A stretch of 64,000 nucleotides of DNA from Bradyrhizobium ottawaense (GCF_900099825.1 NZ_LT629693.1:7823001-7887000), one strand, 5' to 3'. Shown: positions 52,067 through 60,585, counted from the stretch's first letter. Notes: generated by a model not told the origin, from the sequence alone. Translations and numbers: made by a program.

Positions 52067-52687
52067 ATGGCCCCCCGCGCTAACTGGAAAGGCTTCCTGC
52101 GTCTTTCCCTCGTCACCTGTCCGGTCGCGCTCTATCCGGCCACATCGGAATCCGAAAAGGTCTCCTTCAACCAGCTCAACCGGAAGACCGGCCACCGCAT
52201 CAAATATGCCAAGGTTGATGCTGACACCGGCGAGGAGGTCGCCAACGAGGATATCGTCAAGGGCTACAAGGTCGACACCGACACCTTCATCGAGGTGACG
52301 AAGGAGGAGCTCGAGAACGTCGCGCTGGAATCGACACGAACCATCGAGATCGACGAGTTCGTCGACCGCAGCGAGATCGACCCGCGGTACCTGATCCGTC
52401 CCTACTACCTCGTGCCGGACGGAAAGGTCGGTCACGACGCCTTCGCCGTCGTCCGCGAAACCATACGTGAGATGAACAAGGTCGCCATCGGCCGGGTGGT
52501 GCTGACCAACCGTGAGCACATCATTGCCCTCGAGCCCATGGACAAGGGACTGATGGGGACGCTGCTGCGCTATCCTTACGAGGTGCGTTCTGCGGACGAA
52601 TATTTCGACGACATCCAGGATGTCAAAGTCACCAAGGACACCCTACCAAGTTTCATCTTGTTAATGGCGATAATTCTCCGGACGTAA
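52067..52687 (+). CDS. ku: Ku protein, C-terminally truncated
   Basis: Bacterial Ku for non-homologous end joining, which encircles DNA ends as a homodimer and recruits LigD. The barrel core is normal: NWKGFLRLSLVTCPVALYP, FNQLNRKTGHRIKYAKVD, TIEIDEFVDRSEIDPRY and VLTNREHIIALEP. After QDVKVTKDTL (about residue 193) the usual helical C-terminus is missing and a short unrelated end (PSFILLMAIILRT) follows. Typical Ku is 260-300 residues, so the DNA-threading and LigD-contact end is lost. No ligD is in the window. Probably a decayed or partial paralogue; another Ku copy may exist elsewhere. Confidence 0.8.
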   Translation: MAPRANWKGFLRLSLVTCPVALYPATSESEKVSFNQLNRKTGHRIKYAKVDADTGEEVANEDIVKGYKVDTDTFIEVTKEELENVALESTRTIEIDEFVDRSEIDPRYLIRPYYLVPDGKVGHDAFAVVRETIREMNKVAIGRVVLTNREHIIALEPMDKGLMGTLLRYPYEVRSADEYFDDIQDVKVTKDTLPSFILLMAIILRT

Positions 52688-52689
52688 TC

Positions 52690-52959
52690 GTGGAGGAGCC
52701 ACGTTTCCTTCCCGCGATCCCAATTGGTCGCGGCGACACACCGGCTGCTGACGCCAGCATTGCTTACGGCAAGGACGTGATTGAAGCTCTCCCGGACCCT
52801 TTGCAGGCGTTACAGCAATGGGACAAAACCCTGCGAAGTGTCGACCGGAATGAATTGGCCGTACAGTTCACGCGGGCAGCGATCCATGTGCTAGGCCTAG
52901 CATCTCCTCAAGCAATGCCGGAGCAAACGCAGTTGTCCTCGATAGGCAAAAGCTCTTGA
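52690..52959 (+). CDS. hypothetical protein, possible gene remnant
   Basis: An 89-codon frame starting at GTG two bases after the Ku stop. The reading frame stays open upstream through the end of the Ku gene (before the GTG it reads KFHLVNGDNSPDVI), so the frame may be the 3' part of a gene joined to Ku by a deletion. The product has IPIGRGDTPAADASIAYGKD and an LxALQQWDKTLRS helix. I do not recognise a family; no signal peptide or membrane span. Confidence 0.45.
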   Translation: MEEPRFLPAIPIGRGDTPAADASIAYGKDVIEALPDPLQALQQWDKTLRSVDRNELAVQFTRAAIHVLGLASPQAMPEQTQLSSIGKSS

Positions 52960-53203
52960 AGCCGGTAGGGGGCTGTGCGACTGCGCCGCCAGACTTTGAA
53001 AGTTTCTGAACCCCTCGAGGCCTTCTCCACCAGCCAGACCACAACCTTTAGCAAAACAAGGGCGAAGCCGAAAACCGGAATGAACCATGCGCATGTCTAG
53101 CGGCGCTCACCGTCATGTTTGCCCTGTCTTGCAATTCCGAGCAATTTATTCGTTCGCACGGCACGATACGCTGCCGGCCGCCTCGACGAGGAAGGGCAAT
53201 GGC

Positions 53204-53860
53204 CTAACGGTAGCCACGTACAAACAGCCATATCGCGACGAGGAAAAGCACGACGGCGAAGACATTGCCGGCCGTTTCACGTCGCTGCGGAGCGGCCAGA
53301 AAGGCTTGCAGCGTGCCGGCCAGCAACACGATCAGGCTGTGCACGAGGGTGGCGACAGCGACATAGATGGAAACCAGGGCAGCCAGTTCGCGTATTGAAG
53401 GCGCGGGGCTGCTGATGAATTCCGGAATCACGGCAATGAAGAACAGTGCAGCCTTCGGGTTGAGCAGGTTGGTGATGAACCCGCGGCGGAATTGAACGAG
53501 GAGAGACTGGCTGATCGACGCCGTCTCGACCGGTTGGTGGGCATCTTTCCAACTGTCATAGGCCAGCCAGCAAAGGTAAATCGCGCCGGCCCAGCGAAGG
53601 GTTTCGTAAGCGACAGGATTGTTGAGGATCAGCGATCCCGCACCAAGCCCGACGGCAACGCCGAGAAGCGCCAGTCCCAGCGCGACGCCAAGGACGGCGG
53701 AGAATCCGGCGAGGCGGCCCCGGCTCGCGCCGAGCACGGCGAGGTAGGCCATGTTCGGGCCTGGCGTCATTTCGATGATGAGCGACGTCAGGACGAAGGC
53801 AATGAGGGGCGATTGAAATGCTGCGGAATACCCGGCGGCAAGTTGCAGGATCCGGTCCAT
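53204..53860 (-). CDS. LysE-family amino acid exporter
   Basis: A 218-residue inner-membrane exporter of the LysE/RhtB family. The defining motif is ALIIEMTPGPNMAYLAVLGASRGRLAG-like: seen here as LIIEMTPGPNMAYLAV, with the Pro-Gly-Pro-Asn pivot. Six hydrophobic segments are visible, and the loop FRRGFITNLLNPKAALFFIAVIP matches the second conserved motif. Length is normal. It is followed downstream by non-coding DNA and is preceded, on the same strand, by a small hypothetical gene 15 bp away. Substrates are often basic or neutral amino acids; here unknown. Confidence 0.93.
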   Translation of the reverse strand: MDRILQLAAGYSAAFQSPLIAFVLTSLIIEMTPGPNMAYLAVLGASRGRLAGFSAVLGVALGLALLGVAVGLGAGSLILNNPVAYETLRWAGAIYLCWLAYDSWKDAHQPVETASISQSLLVQFRRGFITNLLNPKAALFFIAVIPEFISSPAPSIRELAALVSIYVAVATLVHSLIVLLAGTLQAFLAAPQRRETAGNVFAVVLFLVAIWLFVRGYR

Positions 53861-53875
53861 GTCATCGCCCGCTCG

Positions 53876-54133
53876 TCAGGAGGCGCGGCTCCAAGTGTGT
53901 TTGCATGGAGCGGACGATGGATTTGACCTGTGCTCGAATTCATGATGGTCGCTCACGTGTACCACCTCGATGCAGTCGGCGTTGAGGCGTTCATTGTCAA
54001 CCAGCCGTTCAGCCAGTACCACCGCCTGCGACAGACCATTCGATTGGACATCAACCTGACGCTGCAGGCACTTGAAGCTATGGCCGTCCGAATTCAGGAG
54101 ATCCTTGTAGAAGGAGACGCGATAGTTGGTCAT
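53876..54133 (-). CDS. hypothetical protein near fixK
   Basis: An 85-residue soluble protein of unknown family. It begins TNYRVSFYKDLLNSDGHSFKC, which looks like a short beta-strand/helix domain, and has the segment AVVLAERLVDNERLNADCIEVVHV, then a charged end. There is no signal peptide. It sits between the LysE gene (15 bp) and fixK (67 bp), all on the minus strand, so it may be read from the fixK promoter. Confidence 0.65.
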   Translation of the reverse strand: MTNYRVSFYKDLLNSDGHSFKCLQRQVDVQSNGLSQAVVLAERLVDNERLNADCIEVVHVSDHHEFEHRSNPSSAPCKHTWSRAS

Positions 54134-54200
54134 TCTCGACTCCTATCCATGTGCGGTTCATTGTCGTGCAGCAGATGGGGAAGCGGGCGGGTGGCCTGCC

Positions 54201-54896
54201 TCAGGCGTCCATGTCGGCGAGCCGCTGGCGGTTGCGCAGTACGATCTGGCGGGCACTCGAAAACACCAGGATGCCCTGTTCGTTAAGCTGCGAAAGCGCG
54301 CGCGATACGGTTTCCAGGGTAAGCCCGAGATAATCTCCGATATCGCGACGGCACATCGGCAGCGCCATCATGCCGGCATTAGCGAGCCGGCGGTCCATCT
54401 CCAGCAGGAAGGTGGCAACCTTTTCCATCGCGGTCTTGCGGCCGAGCAGCAGCATATGATCTTCCGCGTGCCTCAGATCGCTTGCGGTCATGGTCCAGAG
54501 ATTGTGGGCCACCCTGATATTGGATCCGGCGGCGGTTTCCAGGCTCCGACGCTTCACCAGACGGACGGTGGTATCAGTGATTGCTTCGGCGGTCAGGCGA
54601 TGGGAGGTGCCGGGATCGAGGCCGAACACGTCGCCGGCGAGATGGAACGCGCCGATCTGGCGGCGCCCGTCGGTCAGCAGCTTGTAGGTACGAACTGCGC
54701 CGCGGATCACCTGATAGACGTATTCGGAAGGCTCGCCTTCACCGTAGATCTCCTCGTCCTTGCGGTAGGAAAATTCGATGGCGATCACACCCGAACAGCT
54801 GGCGATGATGCTGAACTGGTCGGCCGGCGGGGATACCGGAGCGTGCGGCGCGTTCAGGGCGTGGGTTGCCGGGGCGGTGATCGTCTGGGTGTGCAT
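54201..54896 (-). CDS. fixK: FixK2-type Crp/Fnr transcriptional regulator
   Basis: A 231-residue Crp/Fnr protein with a cyclic-nucleotide-like domain (EEIYGEGEPSEYVYQVIRG) and a C-terminal helix-turn-helix RRDIGDYLGLTLETVSRALSQL, whose Glu/Ser/Arg recognise TTGA half-sites. It lacks the N-terminal cysteine cluster of FNR, so it does not sense oxygen through iron-sulfur. Cys182 lies just before the recognition helices, the place of the redox-reactive Cys183 of Bradyrhizobium FixK2. It is downstream of fixL, fixJ and a response regulator in the same order as in B. japonicum, so FixJ should activate it and it should drive fixNOQP, hemN and others. Confidence 0.93.
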   Translation of the reverse strand: MHTQTITAPATHALNAPHAPVSPPADQFSIIASCSGVIAIEFSYRKDEEIYGEGEPSEYVYQVIRGAVRTYKLLTDGRRQIGAFHLAGDVFGLDPGTSHRLTAEAITDTTVRLVKRRSLETAAGSNIRVAHNLWTMTASDLRHAEDHMLLLGRKTAMEKVATFLLEMDRRLANAGMMALPMCRRDIGDYLGLTLETVSRALSQLNEQGILVFSSARQIVLRNRQRLADMDA

Positions 54897-54967
54897 GTCG
54901 CCATCTCCTCGATGCGGGATGGCTTGGTGTAGCGGCGATTCCGACTGCTGAATATTTGGGTCGATAT

Positions 54968-54989
54968 CCTAAGGGGAGGCCCCTAAGGG
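54968..54989 (-). promoter_or_regulatory. candidate FixJ-binding direct repeat before fixK
   Basis: Two copies of CCTAAGGG (CCCTTAGG on the coding strand), at 54968-54975 and 54982-54989, lie 72-93 bp before the fixK ATG, the position at which phosphorylated FixJ should act. The GGGGAGGCCCC core between them is also palindromic. Inferred from position; not proof of FixJ binding. Confidence 0.4.
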
Positions 54990-55017
54990 ATTCTACGGAG
55001 GCGATTGAGGCTCTGAT

Positions 55018-55455
55018 TCAGGGGTGCCCGGGGGGAGGACCGGTATCGATAACATTCCGGACGCATTCGACCAGATTACCCTCCAGATTGGGTTTCAGGA
55101 GAACCTGACGCACCCCGGCCGAACTGGCCTTGGTTGTGATATTCTCGTCGGGATAACCCGTGATCATCACGATCGGCGTGCTGACATCGAGTCCGCGCAG
55201 CCGTTGTGCCAGGTCCAGCCCGTCGATTCCCGCCATCTTGTAGTCGACGATCAGGCAATCCGCGTCGCGCCGGAACGAAGAGTTGAGCAGCGCGGAACTG
55301 CTGCGGAATGTGCGGACGTCGAATCCCTCCGTCTCCAGCAGGAATCGCAACGACGTCAGGACGTCGTAGTCATCGTCTACGACGTAGATCATCGACTTCC
55401 TGTTCAGGGGGCCGATTTCGGAACGGTTGGATGGGTTGTGACGGGCATCGATCAT
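55018..55455 (-). CDS. single-domain response regulator in the fix cluster
   Basis: A receiver-only protein. Acidic pocket VVDDDYD, phospho-acceptor Asp in CLIVDYKMAGIDGLDL, Thr in IVMITGYPDE and Lys in QVLLKPNLE are all present; there is no output domain. A later ATG (55392, MIYVVDDD) would give a 124-residue protein and is a reasonable alternative, as the 21-residue extension is not conserved-looking. It lies between fixJ and fixK. In Bradyrhizobium the same order is found and a role in tuning the FixLJ-FixK2 cascade has been considered. Two FixK-like boxes sit just upstream, so feedback from FixK is likely. Confidence 0.88.
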   Translation of the reverse strand: MIDARHNPSNRSEIGPLNRKSMIYVVDDDYDVLTSLRFLLETEGFDVRTFRSSSALLNSSFRRDADCLIVDYKMAGIDGLDLAQRLRGLDVSTPIVMITGYPDENITTKASSAGVRQVLLKPNLEGNLVECVRNVIDTGPPPGHP

Positions 55456-55488
55456 CCCGGCACGATAGTCCGGTTCGCGACAGCCGAA

Positions 55489-55516
55489 TTGACCTGCCTC
55501 AATTGACTTGGCTCAA
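55489..55516 (-). promoter_or_regulatory. two tandem FixK-type boxes before the response regulator
   Basis: TTGACCTGCCTCAA (55489-55502) and TTGACTTGGCTCAA (55503-55516) are directly adjacent and both match TTGA-N6-TCAA. They lie 34-61 bp before the response regulator ATG and overlap the last base of the fixJ stop region. Two sites 14 bp apart would not fit two dimers at once without crowding, so they may compete or repress. Confidence 0.6.
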
Positions 55517-56127
55517 TCTTCGACGATCCCGGCACGGATCGCGAACCTCACCAGTTCGGAAAGGTTACCGGCCTGCATCTTGGTCATGACGTTGGCCCGA
55601 TAGACCTCGACGGTCCGCGGGCTGATGTCGTAGTCGCGGGCGATCGCCTTGTTCGACAGCCCGGTCACCAGGCCCTGCATCACCTGGCGCTCGCGCGGGG
55701 TCAGCGAAGCGACCCTTGCTGCCATGTCCGCCGAGACCGCCTCGCTCTTTGCGCCGCTATCGCTCTGCGAGAGCGCGGTTTCGATCATGCCGATCAGCCG
55801 GTCGTCCTCGAACGGCTTTTCGAGAAAATCGAGCGCGCCGAGCTTCATGGCTTCGACGGCCAGCGGCACGTCGCCATGGCCGGTCATCACGATGACCGGA
55901 AGCTTGCGGGATGCCAGGTTCAGTTGACGCAGCAACTCCATGCCATCGATGCCCGGCATCCGGATATCCGTCACCACGCAGCCGGCCGCGAGGTCCGGCA
56001 GTTCGTTCAGGAATATCTGAGCGGATTCAAACAGACGCACAACGAAGCCGGCCGAACCCAGCAGGAAATCCAGCGAGTCGCGCATCGCCGGATCGTCGTC
56101 GATCACATAGACTTTAGCGTTCTGCAT
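55513..56127 (-). CDS. fixJ: response regulator FixJ
   Basis: A 204-residue response regulator, phosphorylated by FixL in low oxygen and then activating fixK. The receiver has [14 protein letters not shown], the phospho-acceptor Asp54 in [12 protein letters not shown], Thr in IVMTGHGDV and Lys in [10 protein letters not shown]. The LuxR-type output domain is [20 protein letters not shown] and [20 protein letters not shown]. It overlaps fixL by 14 bp, so the two are co-translated; the start was chosen because it places Asp54 as in known FixJ proteins. A longer upstream frame is inside fixL and is ignored. Confidence 0.96.
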   Translation of the reverse strand: MQNAKVYVIDDDPAMRDSLDFLLGSAGFVVRLFESAQIFLNELPDLAAGCVVTDIRMPGIDGMELLRQLNLASRKLPVIVMTGHGDVPLAVEAMKLGALDFLEKPFEDDRLIGMIETALSQSDSGAKSEAVSADMAARVASLTPRERQVMQGLVTGLSNKAIARDYDISPRTVEVYRANVMTKMQAGNLSELVRFAIRAGIVED

Positions 56128-57652
56128 CGGTCGTATCCTTTGCAGACGCCGCCGGCAGGGTAAAGCGGAAGGTCGCGCCGCCGGCCTTGTTGGTCTCGGC
56201 AGACATTCGGCCGCCATGGGTTTCGATGATGGTGCGGCTGATCGACAGGCCGACGCCCATGCCGGTCTCCTTGGTCGTAAAGAAAGGCTGGAACAGGTTG
56301 GCCTGGGTGTCGTCGCCAAATCCATGGCCGGTATCCGACACCGCGATTTCGATCATGTCGTCGTCGGCCCTGGCGTTGGAGGCGATCAACTCGCGATGCT
56401 TTGAGGCGGCCATCGCTTCCAGTGCGTTGCGGAACAGATTGACCAGCACCTGCTGGATCTGGACCCGGTCGGCAAGCACCAGATCGCAGGCCGGGTCGAG
56501 GTTGAAGCGCAGGATCACGCCTTGCTCGCGGGCGCCGGTCAGCCCCAATGCGCCGGCCTCCTCGATCAGTTTCGACAGGCTTTCGACGTGCTTTTCGGAG
56601 GCTTCGCGGGCGACGAAATTGCGCAACCGCCGGATGATGTCGCCGGCGCGGATCGCCTGTTCCGCGGCGCGGTCGAGCGCGGCCTCGATCCTCGACGCAT
56701 TGGGGTCGGTGCTGCCGGCCAGCAGGCGGCGTGAACCTTTCATGTAGTTGCTGATGGCGGACAAAGGCTGGTTGAGTTCGTGGGCGAGGGCGGAGGCCAT
56801 CTCACCCATCGCGCTGAGCCGCGACACATGCACGAGTTCGGATTGCAGCTCCTGCAGCCGCGCCTGGGTCTGCTGCTGCTCGGTCAGATCGCGGACGAAA
56901 CCCGTGAAGTGGGGCTGTCCCTCCGTCTGCATCTCGCCGATGGTGAGAAACATCGGAAAGGTGGTGCCGTCCTTGCGCATGCCGGTGACGATGCGGCCGA
57001 TGCCGATGATGCGCCGTTCGCCGGTCTTCAAGTAGCGCGCGAGGTAGCCGTCGTGGCGGCTGCGATCAGGCTCCGGCATCAGCATGCTGATGTTCCGGCC
57101 GATCGCCTCGGGTTCGCTGTAGCCGAACTGACGTTCCGCGGCGCTCGAGAAAAACTGCATAATGCCGTGTTCGTCGATCACGATCATGGCGTCCGGGACG
57201 GTGTCCAGGATCGAACGAAAATGCCGCTCGCGCGTCCTGACCGCGTCCTCCAGGCGCTTCTCGCGGTCGATGTCGATCATCACGCCACTGAGTCGGGCAG
57301 GATTGCCGTCGTGGCCGTCGACGATGGCGCCGAGAGCGCGCACCCAGTGACCGGCATCTGAATGCCGGTGTATCCGGTACTGAACGTCGAAATTGCAACC
57401 GGTCTCGATCGATTTCTGCATCGCCTCCGCGGTGCGGTCGCGATCCTGCAGATCGAGCAGCGACAGGAACAGATCGTAGTCGATGGATGTATCCGGCGCG
57501 ACGCCGAACAGTTTTCGCGCGGTGTTGGACCAGCGCAGCTCTCCGGTTGCGAATTCGAAATCCCAGGTGCCGACGCCGGATCCTTCGGCCCCGCGACGCA
57601 CGTTCTGGTCAAGCGGGTCCTGGCCGCGAAACGGTCGGTCGACGTCTATCAT
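56114..57652 (-). CDS. fixL: oxygen-sensing histidine kinase FixL
   Basis: A 512-residue haem-PAS kinase, soluble (no membrane span). Residues 20-135 form a first PAS, 140-260 the haem PAS with His200 (in [11 protein letters not shown]) as haem ligand and Arg220 (in [10 protein letters not shown]) as oxygen contact; both numbers equal those of Bradyrhizobium FixL when the ATG at 57652 is used, supporting this start. The kinase part has His291 in [20 protein letters not shown] box [11 protein letters not shown], and G boxes [10 protein letters not shown] and [10 protein letters not shown]. When oxygen is bound, autophosphorylation stops. It overlaps fixJ by 14 bp. Confidence 0.96.
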   Translation of the reverse strand: MIDVDRPFRGQDPLDQNVRRGAEGSGVGTWDFEFATGELRWSNTARKLFGVAPDTSIDYDLFLSLLDLQDRDRTAEAMQKSIETGCNFDVQYRIHRHSDAGHWVRALGAIVDGHDGNPARLSGVMIDIDREKRLEDAVRTRERHFRSILDTVPDAMIVIDEHGIMQFFSSAAERQFGYSEPEAIGRNISMLMPEPDRSRHDGYLARYLKTGERRIIGIGRIVTGMRKDGTTFPMFLTIGEMQTEGQPHFTGFVRDLTEQQQTQARLQELQSELVHVSRLSAMGEMASALAHELNQPLSAISNYMKGSRRLLAGSTDPNASRIEAALDRAAEQAIRAGDIIRRLRNFVAREASEKHVESLSKLIEEAGALGLTGAREQGVILRFNLDPACDLVLADRVQIQQVLVNLFRNALEAMAASKHRELIASNARADDDMIEIAVSDTGHGFGDDTQANLFQPFFTTKETGMGVGLSISRTIIETHGGRMSAETNKAGGATFRFTLPAASAKDTTDAER

Positions 57653-57837
57653 GTCCCGCCTTCCAGGCTGATCTTTCGCGCCAGATATCGCATTCAATCG
57701 ACCGGTAGGGAAGGGAGCATGACGAAATTATGGTTCGTTCGTATCGTTTTGAAATCACAAGCAGTTTCTGCAAGTTTTCGAGATCGCCGGGGGCCTCGAT
57801 TTGCGCTGTCAGAAACTATGACAAAGCCCGCGCCGCC

Positions 57838-57851
57838 TTGATCTAGGTCAG
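57838..57851 (+). promoter_or_regulatory. FixK-type box before the universal stress protein
   Basis: TTGATCTAGGTCAG matches TTGA-N6-TCAA except for the last base. Centre about 88 bp before the ATG at 57933. In range for activation of the stress-protein gene. Confidence 0.5.
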
Positions 57852-57932
57852 ATGCGGCCGGGATCAAACCCTTAAGGTGTGCCTCCATGGGCGAGAAACG
57901 TCCATTCGGCATTTCGCCCCAGGGAGCAGGAT

Positions 57933-58760
57933 ATGGACTACAAAACCGTGATGGTCAGTTTGGCGCTCGATCGGCCGAACGATGCCTGCCTTGCGGTGGC
58001 CGGAGACGTCGCCGAACGCTTCGGGGCGCGGGTGATCGGCGTCGCCGCGTCGGATATCAGGCCGACGCTCTATTTTGCCGAAGGCGATTTTGCGCAGAAG
58101 CTGCTCGACGAGGAAGCTTCGGCTATTCGCAAGCGGCTGTCGGAGCTCGAGGCGGAGTTTCGCCGTGCCGTCGAGAAGCGCGCCACGTCGGTCGAGTGGC
58201 GGTCGGCGCAGGCGCTGTCGGGACCGTACATGCTGCAGCAGGCGAGGGCGGCGGACCTGATCGTGGTCGGAGCGCGCAGCGAGGCCATCGTCGATGTCGG
58301 CATCGCGGCGGATCCGGGCGATCTCCTGATGCAGGCCGGTCGCCCGCTGATCGTGGTGCCGTCGACCGCGCAATGGCTCGACCTGCGCAGCGTGCTGGTG
58401 GCCTGGAAGGACGTCAGGGAAGCGCGCCGGGCCGTGTTCGATGCGCTGCCGCTGCTGGCCGCGGCCAAGGATGTGACCATCGCGGCGATCCCCGAAAAGC
58501 AAAGCGATCGGGCGGACGTATTGGCTGAAGTCGCCGACGTCGCGGCATGGCTGCGCGGCCACGGCATCGTGGCGAGCACGGTGGTTCCCGAAAAGACCAA
58601 GGACACGATCGAGCAACTCGACAAGGCAGCCGCCGACATCGACGCCGGCGTGGTGATCGCCGGAGCTTACGGCCATTCGCGTCTGCGCGAGTGGATACTG
58701 AGCGGCGTCACGCGCCATCTCGCCACCGAATCGCGCCGCTGCGCATTCCTGTCCCGCTGA
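57933..58760 (+). CDS. tandem universal stress protein
   Basis: A 275-residue UspA-family protein with two Usp domains. The first starts DYKTVMVSLALDRPND, the second begins near RSVLVAWKDVREARRAV. The C-terminal domain has the ATP-binding motif GAYGHSRLREWILSGVT (G-x2-G-x9-G-S/T), while the N-terminal domain has the partial VGARSEAIVDVGIAADPGDLLM. Ribosome site AGGGAGCAGG is well placed before the ATG. The next gene encodes a CBS protein 27 bp on, so both may be in one operon under a FixK-type box. USPs of this type are often induced in low oxygen; function unknown. Confidence 0.92.
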   Translation: MDYKTVMVSLALDRPNDACLAVAGDVAERFGARVIGVAASDIRPTLYFAEGDFAQKLLDEEASAIRKRLSELEAEFRRAVEKRATSVEWRSAQALSGPYMLQQARAADLIVVGARSEAIVDVGIAADPGDLLMQAGRPLIVVPSTAQWLDLRSVLVAWKDVREARRAVFDALPLLAAAKDVTIAAIPEKQSDRADVLAEVADVAAWLRGHGIVASTVVPEKTKDTIEQLDKAAADIDAGVVIAGAYGHSRLREWILSGVTRHLATESRRCAFLSR

Positions 58761-58787
58761 GGCCATCAATTATCGCGAGGTCGCGCC

Positions 58788-59216
58788 GTGCATAAATTTC
58801 TCGAAGCTACTGCCGGTCAGTACATGACGGGAGCGGTCAAGACCGTGACGCGCGACGTCACGATGCGCGAGCTGCAGCGCATGTTCGCTGCGGACGATTT
58901 CAACTGCTACCCGGTTCGCGAGGGCGTCGAGACGGTTGGCCTGGTCAGCAAGTTCGATTTTCTGAAGTGCTTCGCGTTCAATCCCGGCCGGATGGTTCCG
59001 GCCTATGACGATCTGCTGTCGCGCACGGTCGCCGATGTCATGATGCCGGAGTTCATCTATGTCGATCCGGCGACCAAATTGACGCGGGTGCTGCAGTTGA
59101 TGGTCGATCACCGGATGAAAAGCATTCCCGTGCTCGGCGCCGGACAGCGGCTGATCGGAATCGTTGCGCGTGAGGACGTCATGCGAGCGCTGACAGCCAG
59201 CGCGCCGGTGGCCTGA
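58788..59216 (+). CDS. CBS-domain protein
   Basis: A 142-residue protein made of two CBS motifs (Bateman pair), which usually bind adenosyl compounds. First motif: YMTGAVKTVTRDVTMRELQRMF and FNCYPVREGVETVGLVSKFD; second: VADVMMPEFIYVDPATKLTRVLQLMVDHRMKSIPVL and LIGIVAREDVMRALT. There is no other domain, so it probably acts by binding a partner, for example a transporter or enzyme. It is co-directional with the universal stress protein and probably co-transcribed, suggesting energy sensing in low oxygen. Function is inference. Confidence 0.88.
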   Translation: MHKFLEATAGQYMTGAVKTVTRDVTMRELQRMFAADDFNCYPVREGVETVGLVSKFDFLKCFAFNPGRMVPAYDDLLSRTVADVMMPEFIYVDPATKLTRVLQLMVDHRMKSIPVLGAGQRLIGIVAREDVMRALTASAPVA

Positions 59217-59335
59217 GAGGAACTCCCGAGCCTTGAGCGCTGTGGCCGCCTAGCGAGATCAACCGGCCTTTGCCAGTTCATATTCTGTGGGCGACCATGC
59301 GTTTCTGCAGGGAGACGTGCTGACGCGGAAAGCGG

Positions 59336-59653
59336 CTATTCCAGCGTCTTCATATACGCCAGCAGGTCGTGAATCTGGTCGGGGTCGAGCTGAAACTCCG
59401 GCATGGTCGGATGGCCGGTCTGGATGCCTTCGGCCAACGCCTCCGCGATGGTCTCGATCGGGTAGCGCTTGTGCAGGGTCCGGAACGGCGGCGCGATCTT
59501 GAGCGGGCTCGGCGTTACCTTGTCGATCGAATGACAACGCGCGCAATTGTTTAGCGCAAAAGTCCTGCCGCGCTGCTCGCCGGGGGAAGCCGCCGCGGCC
59601 GGGGTCAACGACATCAGCGTCAACGCCAGCGACATCAGGATTCGTCGAATCAT
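59336..59653 (-). CDS. small monohaem cytochrome c
   Basis: A 105-residue periplasmic cytochrome c. The Sec signal is MIRRILMSLALTLMSLTPAAA, the haem site CARCH (Cys37, Cys40, His41) in FALNNCARCHSIDKV, and the distal methionine is likely in GHPTMPEFQLDP. The fold end DLLAYMKTLE is typical of class I cytochrome c. A longer frame (from 59705) is in another reading frame and ignored. A perfect FixK box lies 76 bp before the start, so microaerobic induction is likely; it might feed the cbb3 oxidase. Confidence 0.9.
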   Translation of the reverse strand: MIRRILMSLALTLMSLTPAAAASPGEQRGRTFALNNCARCHSIDKVTPSPLKIAPPFRTLHKRYPIETIAEALAEGIQTGHPTMPEFQLDPDQIHDLLAYMKTLE

Positions 59654-59728
59654 TGGAATCTTCGCCTTCGTGGAGATTCGGAAATTTCAGGCATGGTCGC
59701 AGCATGAAGGCTTAACCGTCGGCCAGAC

Positions 59729-59742
59729 TTGATCTGGATCAA
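59729..59742. promoter_or_regulatory. FixK/FNR box between cytochrome and FNR-type gene
   Basis: TTGATCTGGATCAA fully matches TTGA-N6-TCAA. It is 76 bp before the cytochrome c ATG (minus strand) and 97 bp before the FNR-type ATG (plus strand), so it could serve either or both. Confidence 0.75.
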
Positions 59743-59838
59743 CCGGTCGTCTGTGAAATCACTAAAATGCACGGATATTCGCGGATGCCGGGCAAACGGT
59801 CACGCGTGACATATCCAACGCTCAAAGCGGGCAGGGCT

Positions 59839-60558
59839 ATGATAAGAACGATCTCTCCAAAGGCTGGTCGCATCATCTTCGGCCGTTGCTCGGCCTGTAC
59901 GGTCCGCTCACTCAGCATCTGCGGCGCGCTCGACCAAGCCGATCTCGCGGAATTCGAGCGGATCGCGCGCAACTTTCAATTCGCGCCAAATACGTCGATA
60001 TTCACGGCAGGCCAGGTCGTCGGCGCCGTTCATAATCTGACCGCGGGTGTCGCGCGGTTGTACAAGCTGATGGCAGACGGCCGGCGGCAGGTGATCGGCT
60101 TCGCATTGCCGGGCGATTTTCTCGGCGCGTCGCCTTCCTATCGATACAGTTTTTCGGCGGACGCCATAAATGCCGTCGCCGCATGTCGGCTGTCGCGGGA
60201 GGCCTTCACGCATTTCATCGAGCAGCGGCCGCGCTTTCTGCTCCGAATCAACGAATTCGTTGCGCGGGAACTGATGCAGGCCCAGGAGCAGATGCTGTTG
60301 CTCGGCCGACGTACTGCGGAAGAGAAGATCGCGGCCTTTCTGATCGGTTGGCGCAAACGACTGGTTCATATCGGCGACGAACGCGATATCATATCGTTGC
60401 CGATGAACCGCCAGGATATTGCTGACTATTTGGGGTTGACGATCGAAACCGTGAGCCGGACCTTGACCCGTTTCGAGCGCGAAAGAATGTTGGTCATCAT
60501 CTCTGGCGGCGTTCGCCTGCTGGATTCGTCGCGGGCGGAGGCGCTGGCGTCGACGTGA
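59839..60558 (+). CDS. FNR-type oxygen-sensing regulator (FnrN/FixK1/AadR group)
   Basis: A 239-residue Crp/Fnr protein. Four cysteines are placed as in FnrN-type [4Fe-4S] sensors: Cys17, Cys20 and Cys28 in RCSACTVRSLSICGAL, and Cys116 in AVAACRLSREAF. The sensing core is NTSIFTAGQVVGAVHNLTAG, and the DNA-binding helix DIADYLGLTIETVSRTLTRF has Glu and Ser-Arg for TTGA half-sites. Hence this protein should lose its cluster in air and act in low oxygen, while the FixK2-type protein at 54201 does not. The ATG chosen is 24 codons into the longer frame and leaves the FixK-type box 97 bp upstream. Confidence 0.88.
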   Translation: MIRTISPKAGRIIFGRCSACTVRSLSICGALDQADLAEFERIARNFQFAPNTSIFTAGQVVGAVHNLTAGVARLYKLMADGRRQVIGFALPGDFLGASPSYRYSFSADAINAVAACRLSREAFTHFIEQRPRFLLRINEFVARELMQAQEQMLLLGRRTAEEKIAAFLIGWRKRLVHIGDERDIISLPMNRQDIADYLGLTIETVSRTLTRFERERMLVIISGGVRLLDSSRAEALAST

Positions 60559-60571
60559 AACAGCTGCGAGC

Positions 60572-60585
60572 TTGACCCATCTCAA
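60572..60585 (+). promoter_or_regulatory. FixK-type box before the small-protein/hemN unit
   Basis: TTGACCCATCTCAA fits TTGA-N6-TCAA, 51 bp before the small gene start at 60637. Likely promoter element of a small-protein-hemN transcript. Confidence 0.6.
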
